This document shows positions 36,603 to 46,000 of a stretch of DNA of 56,669 nucleotides, piece after piece. The position numbers were made by a program, and so were the translations under genes. The DNA is taken from positions 1 through 56,669 of the forward strand of contig JALCCG010000139.1 of the NCBI GenBank assembly GCA_023212695.1, read 5' to 3'. Positions within the stretch are counted from its first letter, which is position 1; each line of letters begins with the position of its first letter. The notes beneath the pieces were generated by a model. The model ran no database searches, was not told the DNA's origin, and saw nothing but the letters and a program-made list of their open reading frames with translations. Source of the DNA: Sporisorium sorghi. Lineage: Eukaryota; Basidiomycota; Ustilaginomycetes; Ustilaginales; Ustilaginaceae.

Positions 36603-39600
36603 ATGGCTGTCCTTTCATTCTATCACTTTTGCTGCTACCATGTCAACGACGGCAACGACAAACCTCCTCTGAACGGCTCTTCATCACTCCCAGGGACTGT
36701 TCGGCTCGCGTCGCTGCAACCGTTGCTGGCTTCCCACACGCCGTCGGAAGCCATGCCGACCATGTCCAGGCTGTCAACGCTTCGGTCGTTCCGAACGGGA
36801 TGGAGCTCGCTCGATCATCACACGCCGTGCTGTAAAGGTCCAGCAGCAGTAGCCAGCGCGAATCCATCGGCACGGCTCCTGTCTCCTCCAGCCTGGCCAC
36901 GCCTCTCGCCCGCGACGCTGCGAGCCTATGCCACCACTCCATCTGGTGTCAAGACGACCTATCCAAGCACAGCACCACCAGCTAGCGAGAACAGTCAACA
37001 CCACAGCAACGCCAAGCTGGGCAAGGAGAGAGATCAGGGCTACCTCGCATTCACAAAGTCGAGCCTGTTCAAGCTCACGCTCCCGCTGCAACCGCCAAGC
37101 TCGGATCCGCACTCTCCCTCTTCCAAATATTCTTCGCCACGAGCCAGAGCGGAACGCAAAGACGACTCGCAACGGTCCGAAATTGAAGAGATCGAACGGA
37201 AGAGCGTCTCGGAAAGCCCGTGGGAACGAGCCGCAGAGACTCCCGGTCCACCCGTCTCGCAGGTCAACCATCGACCGCATTCGCATCTCCATGGTCCGGA
37301 GAATGGCGAGCCTGCAGACGTCGAGGCTGACGAGTACGATGCCGATGCTCCAGCACATAGCGTCGTCTTTCTCCTGCACAGTGCTCAGCCGCTGAGCTAT
37401 ATTGCCAATCTCATCCGTGCAGAAGGCCCCAGTCCGGAACCGAGCAAGCACCAGATCGAGCAGGAGAAACAGGAGCGATTGCGCAGCAAGCAGGGCGATG
37501 ACGACGGCGACGACGACGACAAGGACAAGGTCAGCGTGCCTGTCGGTCCGCGATCCTCTCCCGAGCGCAAGGACAAGCGCGTCAACCTCACCAAGGAGCA
37601 GCTCGAGATGCGCGAAATGCTCCTCCGTCAAGGTTTCCTCGACCCGCTCGGAGATCCGCCCATCTCGTTCCATACACGCGCCGCCGACGGCAAGCGGTGG
37701 TCGCCCGCGACGGGTATTGGCGACTTTCTGCGCGATGCTGCACGTATAGGCTCGTTCGTCATCCGCATCGGCGACCGCAACGTCTACGTGACAGTGCCCT
37801 CCTTTGAGGACCGTACACGCTTCCTCCGTGCTAGCCTTTATGCAAAAACTGAGCAGATCGAGAGGCTCGTCCACCTCAAGGCTGAGTGCGACCGTATCGC
37901 GCATTCGGGCACCAAACGGCTTTCCTTCGCTGGTGTGGGCATCTTGAGCGCCTGGTGGGGCTCCGTCGCTTTCCTGACCTTTGGCACCTCACTCGGCTGG
38001 GACGTCATGGAGCCCGTCACCTACCTCACCGGTCTCGGCACCATCCTGGGCGGCTACATCTGGTTCCTCATCCACAACCGCGAGGTTTCTTATCGCGCAG
38101 TGCTCAACGAGACCACTTCGAGGCGACAGCAGAAGCAGTATATCGAAAAGGGCTTCAACATCGAGCGCTATCAGGAGCTCATCGAAGAGGTCAAAGACCT
38201 GCGCAAGACGATCAAGAAGGTTGCTGAAGACTACGACCTCGAATGGGACCAGGGGGAGACCAAGGCGGGAAAGCAGAACAAAAAGGCGCTCAAGATCATT
38301 CGCAAGCAGGAAGAGGCCAGCTACCGCTCAAAGAGGGAGGATGTGCGCGAGGATGAGGAGGGCGATGCGGATGATAAGGATGACAAGGGGGTTGCGAGTC
38401 CTTCGCACGAGGCTGAGGATAAGGATGGAGATGGTCAGCCGGATAATGTGCAGGCTGACAACTCGAAGCTCAAGGTGCGCAAGAAGAAGGCGAATGGCAG
38501 CGAGGCCAGGCGTCACTTTTCCACTTCGGCGCGATGCAGCACCGCTCGAGCAGGCTCAGCGTCGATTCGTGGTATCCGACACTACAGCAGCAGCAGCACA
38601 AGGTGCAACACATCAGCTGCAAAGGACGTCGTCGACTCTTCGACTAAGTCGTTGCAGACGTCGGCCAGCGCGTCTACAGCTCCCACCAAAAAGCCCTTCA
38701 GCATCAAGCCATACCTCGCACTCAGCCGCATCGACAAGCCCATCGGCACCTGGCTGCTGTACTGGCCGTGTGCCTGGTCCATCGTCCTGGCCTCGCACAC
38801 GCTCGGCCTATCCTACACCACACCGCTCTTCTACACTGTGCTCTTTGGTGTCGGCGCCATCGTCATGCGCGGTGCAGGCTGCACCATCAACGACATGTGG
38901 GACGTCAAGATGGACCGCATGGTCGAGCGCACCAAAACCCGCCCGCTCGCCGCCGGCGACATTACGCAGTTCCAGGCGCTCTGCTTTCTCGGCGTGCAGC
39001 TGAGTGCCGGCCTGGCGGTGCTGGTCAACCTGAACCTGTATAGCATCGTGCTCGGCGCGTGCTCGCTCGGGGTGGTGGTGTTGTATCCGTTGATGAAGCG
39101 CGTGACGTACTGGCCGCAGCTGGTGCTCGGGTTTGCGTTCAACTGGGGGGCGATGCTGGGCTGGTCGGCGGTGGCGGGGGTGGTGGATTGGGGCGTGGTG
39201 CTGCCGCTGTATGCTGGGTCGATTTGTTGGACGCTGGTGTACGATACGATCTATGCGCATCAGGACAAGACGGACGACGTGCATGCAGGCGTCAAGTCGA
39301 CCGCGCTGCTGTTTGGCGAGCGCACCAAGCCGGTGCTCTCGGCGTTCTCGGCCAGCACAGTGGGCTTGTTCGCGTACAGCGCATCCCGCGCAGTACCCCC
39401 GGCGATCGGTGCCGCGCCCACAGCAGCTGAGGTGCTGAATCCGGCCCACAGCGCGACGTGCGTCGGCGACCTCGTCCTCTCGCCTGCGTCCCTGGACACG
39501 CTCGCTGCCGCTTCGCCCGTGCTGGATACGCTGTTGCACCACCATCCGTTCTTCTGCATCGCTCTGGCGGGTGCGGCGAGCCACCTGGCATGGCAGATCC

Positions 39601-39761
39601 GAAGCGTCCAGCTTGACGATCGACCGGATTGCTGGCGCAAGTTTTGCTCCAACACCACTTTCGGCTGGATCGTCGTCTCGGGTTTGGTGGCTGACTATGC
39701 CGCTTGGCTCTACCTCGACAAACAGCAGGCAAAGAAGGAGGACGCCGAGGCTCAAAAGTGA
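36603..39761 (+). CDS. MCU-COQ2: Fusion of mitochondrial calcium uniporter (MCU) and 4-hydroxybenzoate polyprenyltransferase (COQ2)
   Basis: One uninterrupted 1052-codon frame carries two inner-membrane proteins. The start may be the Met at 36603 or, better as a presequence, those at 36753/36762 ([11 protein letters not shown]); R107-A-Y-A fits a processing site. Residues 251-545 are MCU: an N-terminal domain ([23 protein letters not shown]), two membrane spans around the selectivity motif WDVMEP (D467, E470), and a final coiled coil. Residues 697-1052 are COQ2: [16 protein letters not shown], the first Asp-rich motif [11 protein letters not shown] (N763, D764, D767, D771), the second [13 protein letters not shown] (D881, D888, D891, D892), and about eight membrane spans. 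The joining segment is acidic at 575-620, then basic and free of Asp/Glu at 635-674, with RRHF-S and IRHY-S sites typical of mitochondrial processing. No Met occurs from residue 471 to 755 except inside MCU, so COQ2 has no start of its own. Both halves look intact. Confidence 0.9.
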   Translation: MAVLSFYHFCCYHVNDGNDKPPLNGSSSLPGTVRLASLQPLLASHTPSEAMPTMSRLSTLRSFRTGWSSLDHHTPCCKGPAAVASANPSARLLSPPAWPRLSPATLRAYATTPSGVKTTYPSTAPPASENSQHHSNAKLGKERDQGYLAFTKSSLFKLTLPLQPPSSDPHSPSSKYSSPRARAERKDDSQRSEIEEIERKSVSESPWERAAETPGPPVSQVNHRPHSHLHGPENGEPADVEADEYDADAPAHSVVFLLHSAQPLSYIANLIRAEGPSPEPSKHQIEQEKQERLRSKQGDDDGDDDDKDKVSVPVGPRSSPERKDKRVNLTKEQLEMREMLLRQGFLDPLGDPPISFHTRAADGKRWSPATGIGDFLRDAARIGSFVIRIGDRNVYVTVPSFEDRTRFLRASLYAKTEQIERLVHLKAECDRIAHSGTKRLSFAGVGILSAWWGSVAFLTFGTSLGWDVMEPVTYLTGLGTILGGYIWFLIHNREVSYRAVLNETTSRRQQKQYIEKGFNIERYQELIEEVKDLRKTIKKVAEDYDLEWDQGETKAGKQNKKALKIIRKQEEASYRSKREDVREDEEGDADDKDDKGVASPSHEAEDKDGDGQPDNVQADNSKLKVRKKKANGSEARRHFSTSARCSTARAGSASIRGIRHYSSSSTRCNTSAAKDVVDSSTKSLQTSASASTAPTKKPFSIKPYLALSRIDKPIGTWLLYWPCAWSIVLASHTLGLSYTTPLFYTVLFGVGAIVMRGAGCTINDMWDVKMDRMVERTKTRPLAAGDITQFQALCFLGVQLSAGLAVLVNLNLYSIVLGACSLGVVVLYPLMKRVTYWPQLVLGFAFNWGAMLGWSAVAGVVDWGVVLPLYAGSICWTLVYDTIYAHQDKTDDVHAGVKSTALLFGERTKPVLSAFSASTVGLFAYSASRAVPPAIGAAPTAAEVLNPAHSATCVGDLVLSPASLDTLAAASPVLDTLLHHHPFFCIALAGAASHLAWQIRSVQLDDRPDCWRKFCSNTTFGWIVVSGLVADYAAWLYLDKQQAKKEDAEAQK
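38505..38624 (+). other. Internal presequence-like segment between MCU and COQ2
   Basis: Residues 635-674 contain seven Arg, about seventeen Ser/Thr and no Asp or Glu. They include R637-H-F-S640 and R659-H-Y-S662, which match the R-3 cleavage pattern (R-x-[F/Y] before S) of mitochondrial processing followed by Icp55. This is what a separate COQ2 presequence would look like. Cleavage is an inference. Confidence 0.55.
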
Positions 39762-39933
39762 GCCATTTCGACTCGTTATCATCCCGAAGAGGGCGTAATC
39801 ATATATCGCATTAGGATGCGGGCAGTACATGGAGCGTGTTGACTGAGCGGTGGAGAGGGAGTTGCAGATGGCAGTTCCATCGGGGAAAGAAACGAGATGG
39901 CGACGTGAAAAGGTGTTATTCGAGCGAGACAGT

Positions 39934-41112
39934 CTAAGCGGTGGAAGTTGTCGTTGTCGCCGCGGGTTTCGGCTGGTTCTCAGCAGCAAACGCAGCAAAG
40001 AAGCCCTGGCCCTGCTTCCACTCCTGGAACCCTTTCTGCAGCCTGACACTCAGGCTCTCTATCGAATCCAGAGCGGGCCGCACGTCGAGCACGAACTCGG
40101 GCTCGTCCTTGTCCGGGTCGTCGGGCACGCTGTAATAGTCAATAACATAGCGCACCTCTTTGCCCTGCTGGTCGGGTCTGCGGACGATCCAGTCGTGGCG
40201 GTCGAACGGCGGCTCGGTGCTGAACGTGTTCGGCATGATCTGGCCCAGCCAGCCAAACAGGCGCGCCTTGGGCGTGAGCGTGCCCGGCTTGCCCTGGAAG
40301 CGCGCGAGTTCGGCGCGCGTCGAGTCGGCGCCGGCGAGCTTCTCCCACTCGAGCACCTCGAGCCACGCCTGCTCGTTGAGAAAGTTGTGCACGAGCACCA
40401 TGGTCTCGACGTGCTCCTCGGGGGTCTCCCAGCCCTTGCGGACGAGGGCGTTGTAGAATTGTTGCGGGGAAGGGTACTCCCACTTTTCGGTCTGCTCTTG
40501 CGAGGGCTGGCTGCTGTCGTGCTTGACGGGGCAGGCAGAGGGCGCGTCGTAGGGCGAGGCGCCGGGCGCGGCGGAGGTGCGCGAACGTGGGATGGACGAG
40601 ACGACGCGCTCGGTGGATAGTTCGATTTTTTGCTCGGGTGCCTGCGCCTGGCTGAAGCTGGGCATCATGTTGAGCGGATTGAGCGTCGACGACCATGGCG
40701 TGGAGGATGAAGAGGCAGACGACGAGGGCGCCATCGAGCCCGTGCTGGCCGAAGAGGAAGAGGACTGGCCAGATTTGGCTGCGAGATACTTGTCACGGTC
40801 CTCGTGAGGGATGGGACACTGCCCTCCGGACGAGGCCACCATCTTGGGCGGCGGCGAAGGCTTAGGTGGCGCTGGCGCTGATGGTGCGCTGCTGCTGCCA
40901 CTCGCGTGCATCGGACAGCCCGGAGGCGGTGTAGAGGAGGAAGAGGCACCTGCTGACGACGAGCCATCAGTCATGGAGCGGAGAATCTCGTCGCGATGTT
41001 GGGAGAGCTTGTAGGCCATGAGCGCGGCCACCGCCTGCTGATTGTCAGCATTCGGTCTCTGCTCCGAGGCAGCCTGAGCGCGGATGGCGCGCACGATCTC
41101 GGCAGGGTTCAT
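39934..41112 (-). CDS. CYC3: Holocytochrome c synthase (cytochrome c heme lyase)
   Basis: Joins heme covalently to apocytochrome c in the mitochondrial intermembrane space. 392 residues, no intron. Three Cys-Pro heme-regulatory motifs are visible: C66-P (GCPMH), C99-P (QCPIPH) and C194-P (ACPVKH). The conserved catalytic core starts at about 211: WEYPSPQQFYNALVRKGWETP, then MVLVHNFLNEQAWLEVLEWE with H242 at the position of the heme-ligating His, then PFDRHDWIVRRP and VRYVIDYY. The first 200 residues, rich in Ser/Pro/Ala, are longer than in yeast or human enzymes and separate the CP motifs widely. No cleavable presequence is seen, as expected for this family. Convergent with the MCU-COQ2 gene (172 bases between stops). 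Confidence 0.95.
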   Translation of the reverse strand: MNPAEIVRAIRAQAASEQRPNADNQQAVAALMAYKLSQHRDEILRSMTDGSSSAGASSSSTPPPGCPMHASGSSSAPSAPAPPKPSPPPKMVASSGGQCPIPHEDRDKYLAAKSGQSSSSSASTGSMAPSSSASSSSTPWSSTLNPLNMMPSFSQAQAPEQKIELSTERVVSSIPRSRTSAAPGASPYDAPSACPVKHDSSQPSQEQTEKWEYPSPQQFYNALVRKGWETPEEHVETMVLVHNFLNEQAWLEVLEWEKLAGADSTRAELARFQGKPGTLTPKARLFGWLGQIMPNTFSTEPPFDRHDWIVRRPDQQGKEVRYVIDYYSVPDDPDKDEPEFVLDVRPALDSIESLSVRLQKGFQEWKQGQGFFAAFAAENQPKPAATTTTSTA

Positions 41113-41732
41113 TGTCGGCGAGTCGTCCGAGGTGATGAGAAGGTCAAGAGTAGGCGTCTAGTGACGGAGGCGACGAGGTGGTGGATGTAGGATGCGATGG
41201 TGTTCGTGGTCGGATGTGTCCGCGTGTGTTGCTCTTTCGGATTGACCGATAACTACCTTTTTGAAGGGTGGAGGCGTTTGCTGAGGCAGGCAGACACTCT
41301 GCGAGAACAGATTCGAAATTTCGCTCTCTTCCGTTGCTCTGAAAAAAAATTCAACTCGGAAGCCACTGTCTCGGAAACACCGACTTCCGAAACGAACTCC
41401 CTCGACAAGGCTTTCTGACAAATCAAGCTGTCTTCGACGGCTCTCTCGCTCTATCTTGAAGATCGCCTTTGATAGGGTGCTTGCGGATCATTAACGTTTC
41501 GCTGCTAGACATGTTCTTGTCATGCTGTGAGATTAGAGGCAAGGTTTCCTGTCAGATTCGACTGACAAGAGGCTGAGCAAAGCCTAGAACGGCAGGGGTT
41601 ACAAGAAGAAATCGGGATCGGCCAATTTCCTGGCAGAAAGATCGGGGCCGATTTCACCTTCACGCTTTGATGACGAACGACGGCCTCCTCATCGGTCTTT
41701 TGTTTGGTCGTCGAAGTGTGCATTGTGATACG

Positions 41733-41758
41733 GCTTGGCTTGGCTTGGCTCGACTCGG
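41733..41758. repeat. TTGGC pentanucleotide repeat
   Basis: Three to four GGCTT units followed by degenerate copies (CTCGACTCGG). Confidence 0.7.
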
Positions 41759-42153
41759 CTTTCAGCTTCGGTCTCTTGGGCGCGATTGAGATGCTTGGAA
41801 GCCAGAGCAGCGGTGAAATTGCTCAAGCTGCACGTCTAGATCGGAGGCCAAAGCCGAGGTCGCCTTCTGAGCAGAGCATGATCCGAGGCTCTGGATTATA
41901 TTTTTTTTTCTTCTTCGAGCGTTGCGTCGTCTGTGTTTCGGATTCGTCGGTACAGCCGAGCGAACGAGTGTCGCAGCCGATGATGCTCAATTGCTGCTAC
42001 AGTAATTTATTAAGGCGATTCATGGCACTTTGCTTTCGTTGTTGCGATTGTCGAGCTTCGAAACTTCTCGAAAGAATGGCAGCAACAAACGTCACACAAT
42101 GAAAAGAGCGAGAGCGGTTGTCGCCTTTCTCGGCCAAGGGTCTAACTCAAGTT

Positions 42154-42171
42154 GAGAGAGAGAGAGAGAGC
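42154..42171. repeat. (GA)9 dinucleotide repeat
   Basis: A run of about nine GA units, non-coding. Confidence 0.75.
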
Positions 42172-43011
42172 TTTTCATGCCCTTTTTGAGTTGGTGCTTT
42201 GGTGGGCGTAGAATGCGTATCGCGCTGCAACCGTTGCGTCCGAATCTCGAGATTGAGCGTGAGTTGCAGCAGAGGCGGCGAAGAGGGGGGAAATCACGAC
42301 TTTTTGGTGATGTGACTGAGACAGTGCGTCGGTCACCAAAAAATCAAAAAATCAAAATCAAAAAAAAAATAAAAAAATCAATGCAACTGTGGCCCGCTTC
42401 CGAAGCTCTCTCACAGCCTTTTTCTTTTTGGCCTCGATTCAAGCATCGCGAGCGACTCTGTTGGCTGCTGCAGCTGCACCCTGTGACACATGCTCGACAG
42501 TCGATACTGTGTCCTCAATCGGCTCTTCCAGCTCTTGTTGCCATCGTTCCGTTTCGCTTGCTTGCTTGCTCAGCCACACGTCCAACGCATCGCAGACCTC
42601 CTTCTCGTCTTTCTTTGCTCGCGACCATCACTATCGGCTCACACCAGCAACGATCGCGTTCCATTCGAAGGACGAGAGACTCGGCAGCCATCGCAACCTC
42701 ATCCTTCGCTCGCTCGCTCTCTCGCTCGTCTTCTCGCGCCTTTACGCTCTCCACCTTCTGGGCCTTCCTTCATCCGTCTCCTTAGACTCGACTTGAATCT
42801 TGAGCGTTCGACAACCTCAGTCTCACCTCTTTCACTTCATCTCTAACGGCTCAGTTACCAACCACCCCTTTGTCAACGAACGGCTGCATTCGGATCGATC
42901 GCGCGTTGTCTTGTACCAACAATGGATCCGTCACCTTGATTCTTGTACAGTCTTGTCCGCCTCGGCGCCGCATCTTCTACAGTCCAACACCGACTCAAAT
43001 CGTATACAGCC

Positions 43012-46000
43012 ATGGCCTCGCAAAGCACCCAGGACTTGTTGGCGGCTGCTCCAACAGCTGTGGACTCGACATCTGTACCTACCGACACGGCGACTGCCAG
43101 CGACGCACCCACTCAGACGCAAACGCAACCCGTTCTGTCTGCTTCTCCGGACGGCGCGACCTCGGACGGTGCTGCGACCGAGAGCAGCAGCAGTAGCAAC
43201 AGCGCATCTGCCGTCAGCCCTGCATACACCTCTCTCAGCCTCGCCATGACCGGACACGTATTGGGCGCCGTAGGGTCTTCTTCCACCGCCACGCACGCCG
43301 CTTCTTCCACCGATGCCAATGGTATAGCATCTCCCGTCAACCTGTACAGCTCGCCCGCTCTGCCATCCGACACCAAAGAGCTCGCTCACCCCGTCTTGAT
43401 CGTACCCGGCCACGATGCAAACGCACGCGTTCCCGCAGCTGGCGGCACATCGCCCGCCCATCTCAGCGTGGAAGATCCCTCAAGCCACTCTGCATCTGCC
43501 TCCGCCTCTCCTTCCGCCATTCCAGGATCCTCAACGTCAGCGCGCTCCGCAGTCAACGAGCTCCATCTCTACGCCCAGCAGATCCAGCAGCAGCTTCTCC
43601 ATCAGCACATGCATCAACAGCTGTCAGCTGGCAGAGCCAACCCGTCTTCCGGATCGCCCCCTTCTCACCCTCCACAGCATAGCCAGGCAACCTCCACCAA
43701 CGTCAGCGCCGTCACTTCGCCGCCAGACTCGGGGCGCTCATCGCCCAACCATTACGGCTCTGTCCGCTCTCAGCGCACTCCTCACGTGCTCGAGACCCAC
43801 CGTCTCGACATTCAGACGCACACGAGCGGCCGTCGCATGGTCAATCAGTACCTCATCGAGGGCGAACTCGGCCGTGGCGTTCATGGCAAAGTCCGTCTCG
43901 CCCGAGATCTCGAAACAGGCGAGCGCGTCGCTGTCAAGATCGTCGAGCGAGAGGCTCGCAAGCGTCTCGGTGCTGGACTTGGCCTGCTCAATCGAAGCAA
44001 TCGCAAGAAGGACCCGTTCCGCCTATCCGGAGCACCGCTCGACCCATCACCATCATCGAGCAATGTGCTTGCTACAGATTCGAAAGAGACCCAGGCTCAA
44101 CACGGCTCCGAGTCGCCGCAGGACGACGCCAGCGGCTCTGCTTCCACCACCGTCAAAGGCGTTCCCACCACAGCTTCCACACAGTTCGCTCCCTTGCCCA
44201 GCGTTCCACGCTCGCCCTCCGCCTCTGCTCTCGGTCTTGCACGCCGCGGTCAGTCAGAAAAGGACGCCGAGCGTCGTCGCGAAAAGGAGCGCGAGAAGGC
44301 TCGAAAGGCGCTCCTCTGGACTACAGATCAAAAGGTTCGCCGCGAGATTGCCATCATGAAGAAGTGCAGCCACGACAATGTCGTCCAGCTCAAAGAGGTG
44401 ATTGACGATCCGCAGAGCAAAAAGATCTTTATGGTGCTCGAATACATGGAGGGCGGCGAAGTCGTCTGGAAGGACGACCGAGGTCAGCCGGCCCTCACCG
44501 TCGACGAGGCGCGCAGTGTGCTTCGTGACGTCGTGTGCGGCCTCGAGTATCTCCACTACCAAGGCATCATTCACCGCGACATCAAGCCGGCCAACCTGCT
44601 GTGGGACGAGCATCACAGGGTCAAGATCTCAGACTTTGGCGTCTCTCATTTCAGCTATGCCATGATGATTGCCAACGATCATGCTGCTGCCTCTGCCTCA
44701 TCATCCTCCTCTTCGGCGGGCAAGCTTGGCGCTCAAGCAGAAGCGACAACCGACTCGAGCCTCGCCGACGACCGCGAGCTGGCCAAGACCGCCGGCAGTC
44801 CTGCCTTCTTCGCCCCGGAACTCTGCATGTCTTCCTTCTCCTCAGCTTCTCCCTCCATCGACCCCACCAAGGGCCCCCACGCAGCTTCCCTTGCCGACAT
44901 GGCGGACGGGAAAGTTTCATCTCCACCCGCCCGGCCCAAAGTGACGAAAGCCATCGATGTGTGGGCTCTCGGTGTCACACTCTATTGCCTGTTGTTCGGT
45001 ACCACGCCCTTTACAGCAGAGTCCGAGTACGCCCTGTTCGCCGTGATCCCCAGCACCGACTACTCCATCCCCACGTTTATGGGAGCAGACCGCGTCCGTG
45101 TCGGGCCCAGAAAGCCCCGATGGCACTCGCGATCGCAGTGGATCGACGAGGAGGCCGACGCTCAGCCCGCAACTCCTTCCGAGCTCTGTCCAGACGCCAA
45201 AGTCGAGAGTCTAAGCGAAGATGCCCAGCAGTTGCGCGATCTGTTGGACCGCTTGCTCGAGAAGGATCCTGCCAAGCGCATCACGTTGGAAGACGTCAAG
45301 AAGCATCCCTGGGTCACGCGCGGTCTGCAAGACGCGCCGGCGTGGCTGTCCGAAACGGACCCTCAACACATGCCATTCGTCGAAATCTCGCACGCCGACG
45401 TCGAAGATGCCTTGACCGGCTTCTCCAAGCTCAAGCAGCGCGTCAAGAGGTGGCAATCCAGGCTGCTCGATTCGTTCAGTGGCGGTCGCAGACGCGCCAA
45501 ATCCGTCAACCACTCGTTAGCAGCCTCCTCCTTCCATGGCGATGCGCAGACCGACTCGGGCACCAGTTCACCCAAACCTGGTCGTTTTGGTGGTGGTGCA
45601 GACAATGCCTCTTCCACACCGGTCACGCCTTTGGACTCGTCAAGTCAGTCGGGCCCTTCCACTTCCTCGATTCGGACACCACGCACGCCTCTCAAGGGCC
45701 CCATGTTCTTTTCGCGGCAAAAGAGCGCCACGTCCGTAGGCCGACGCGATGGCACTGCCGCTGTTCGTGCCCTCACCGCAGCTCACCGCAACGACGACGT
45801 TGAATCGGACATCGTATCCTCCAACAGGCCCAGCGCGATCCAAGCGCTCTCCGCTCTCCAGACGTCTCCTCGCACGTTTGAAGAGAGTGAGGCCGAGGTG
45901 CAAAACCCAAGTTCCCAATTGTCGCCCATGTTGCCACCTCCTGTGGTCGTCGATGATGCAGCAGGCGGCGCTATGAAGCCACCCGAGCTAGCATCGCTCC

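Larger units (their letters stand above)
41113..43011. other. 1.9-kb divergent intergenic region CYC3/CaMKK-like kinase
   Basis: No supported gene. It holds a CTTGG-type pentanucleotide repeat at about 41733-41758, a (GA)n at 42154-42171, A-rich DNA at 42340-42382, and a long CT-rich stretch at 42400-42830 (CTCGCTCGCTCTCTCGCTCG near 42710) that is probably the kinase promoter or 5' leader. Long leaders with CT-rich initiators are common in fungi. Confidence 0.5.
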
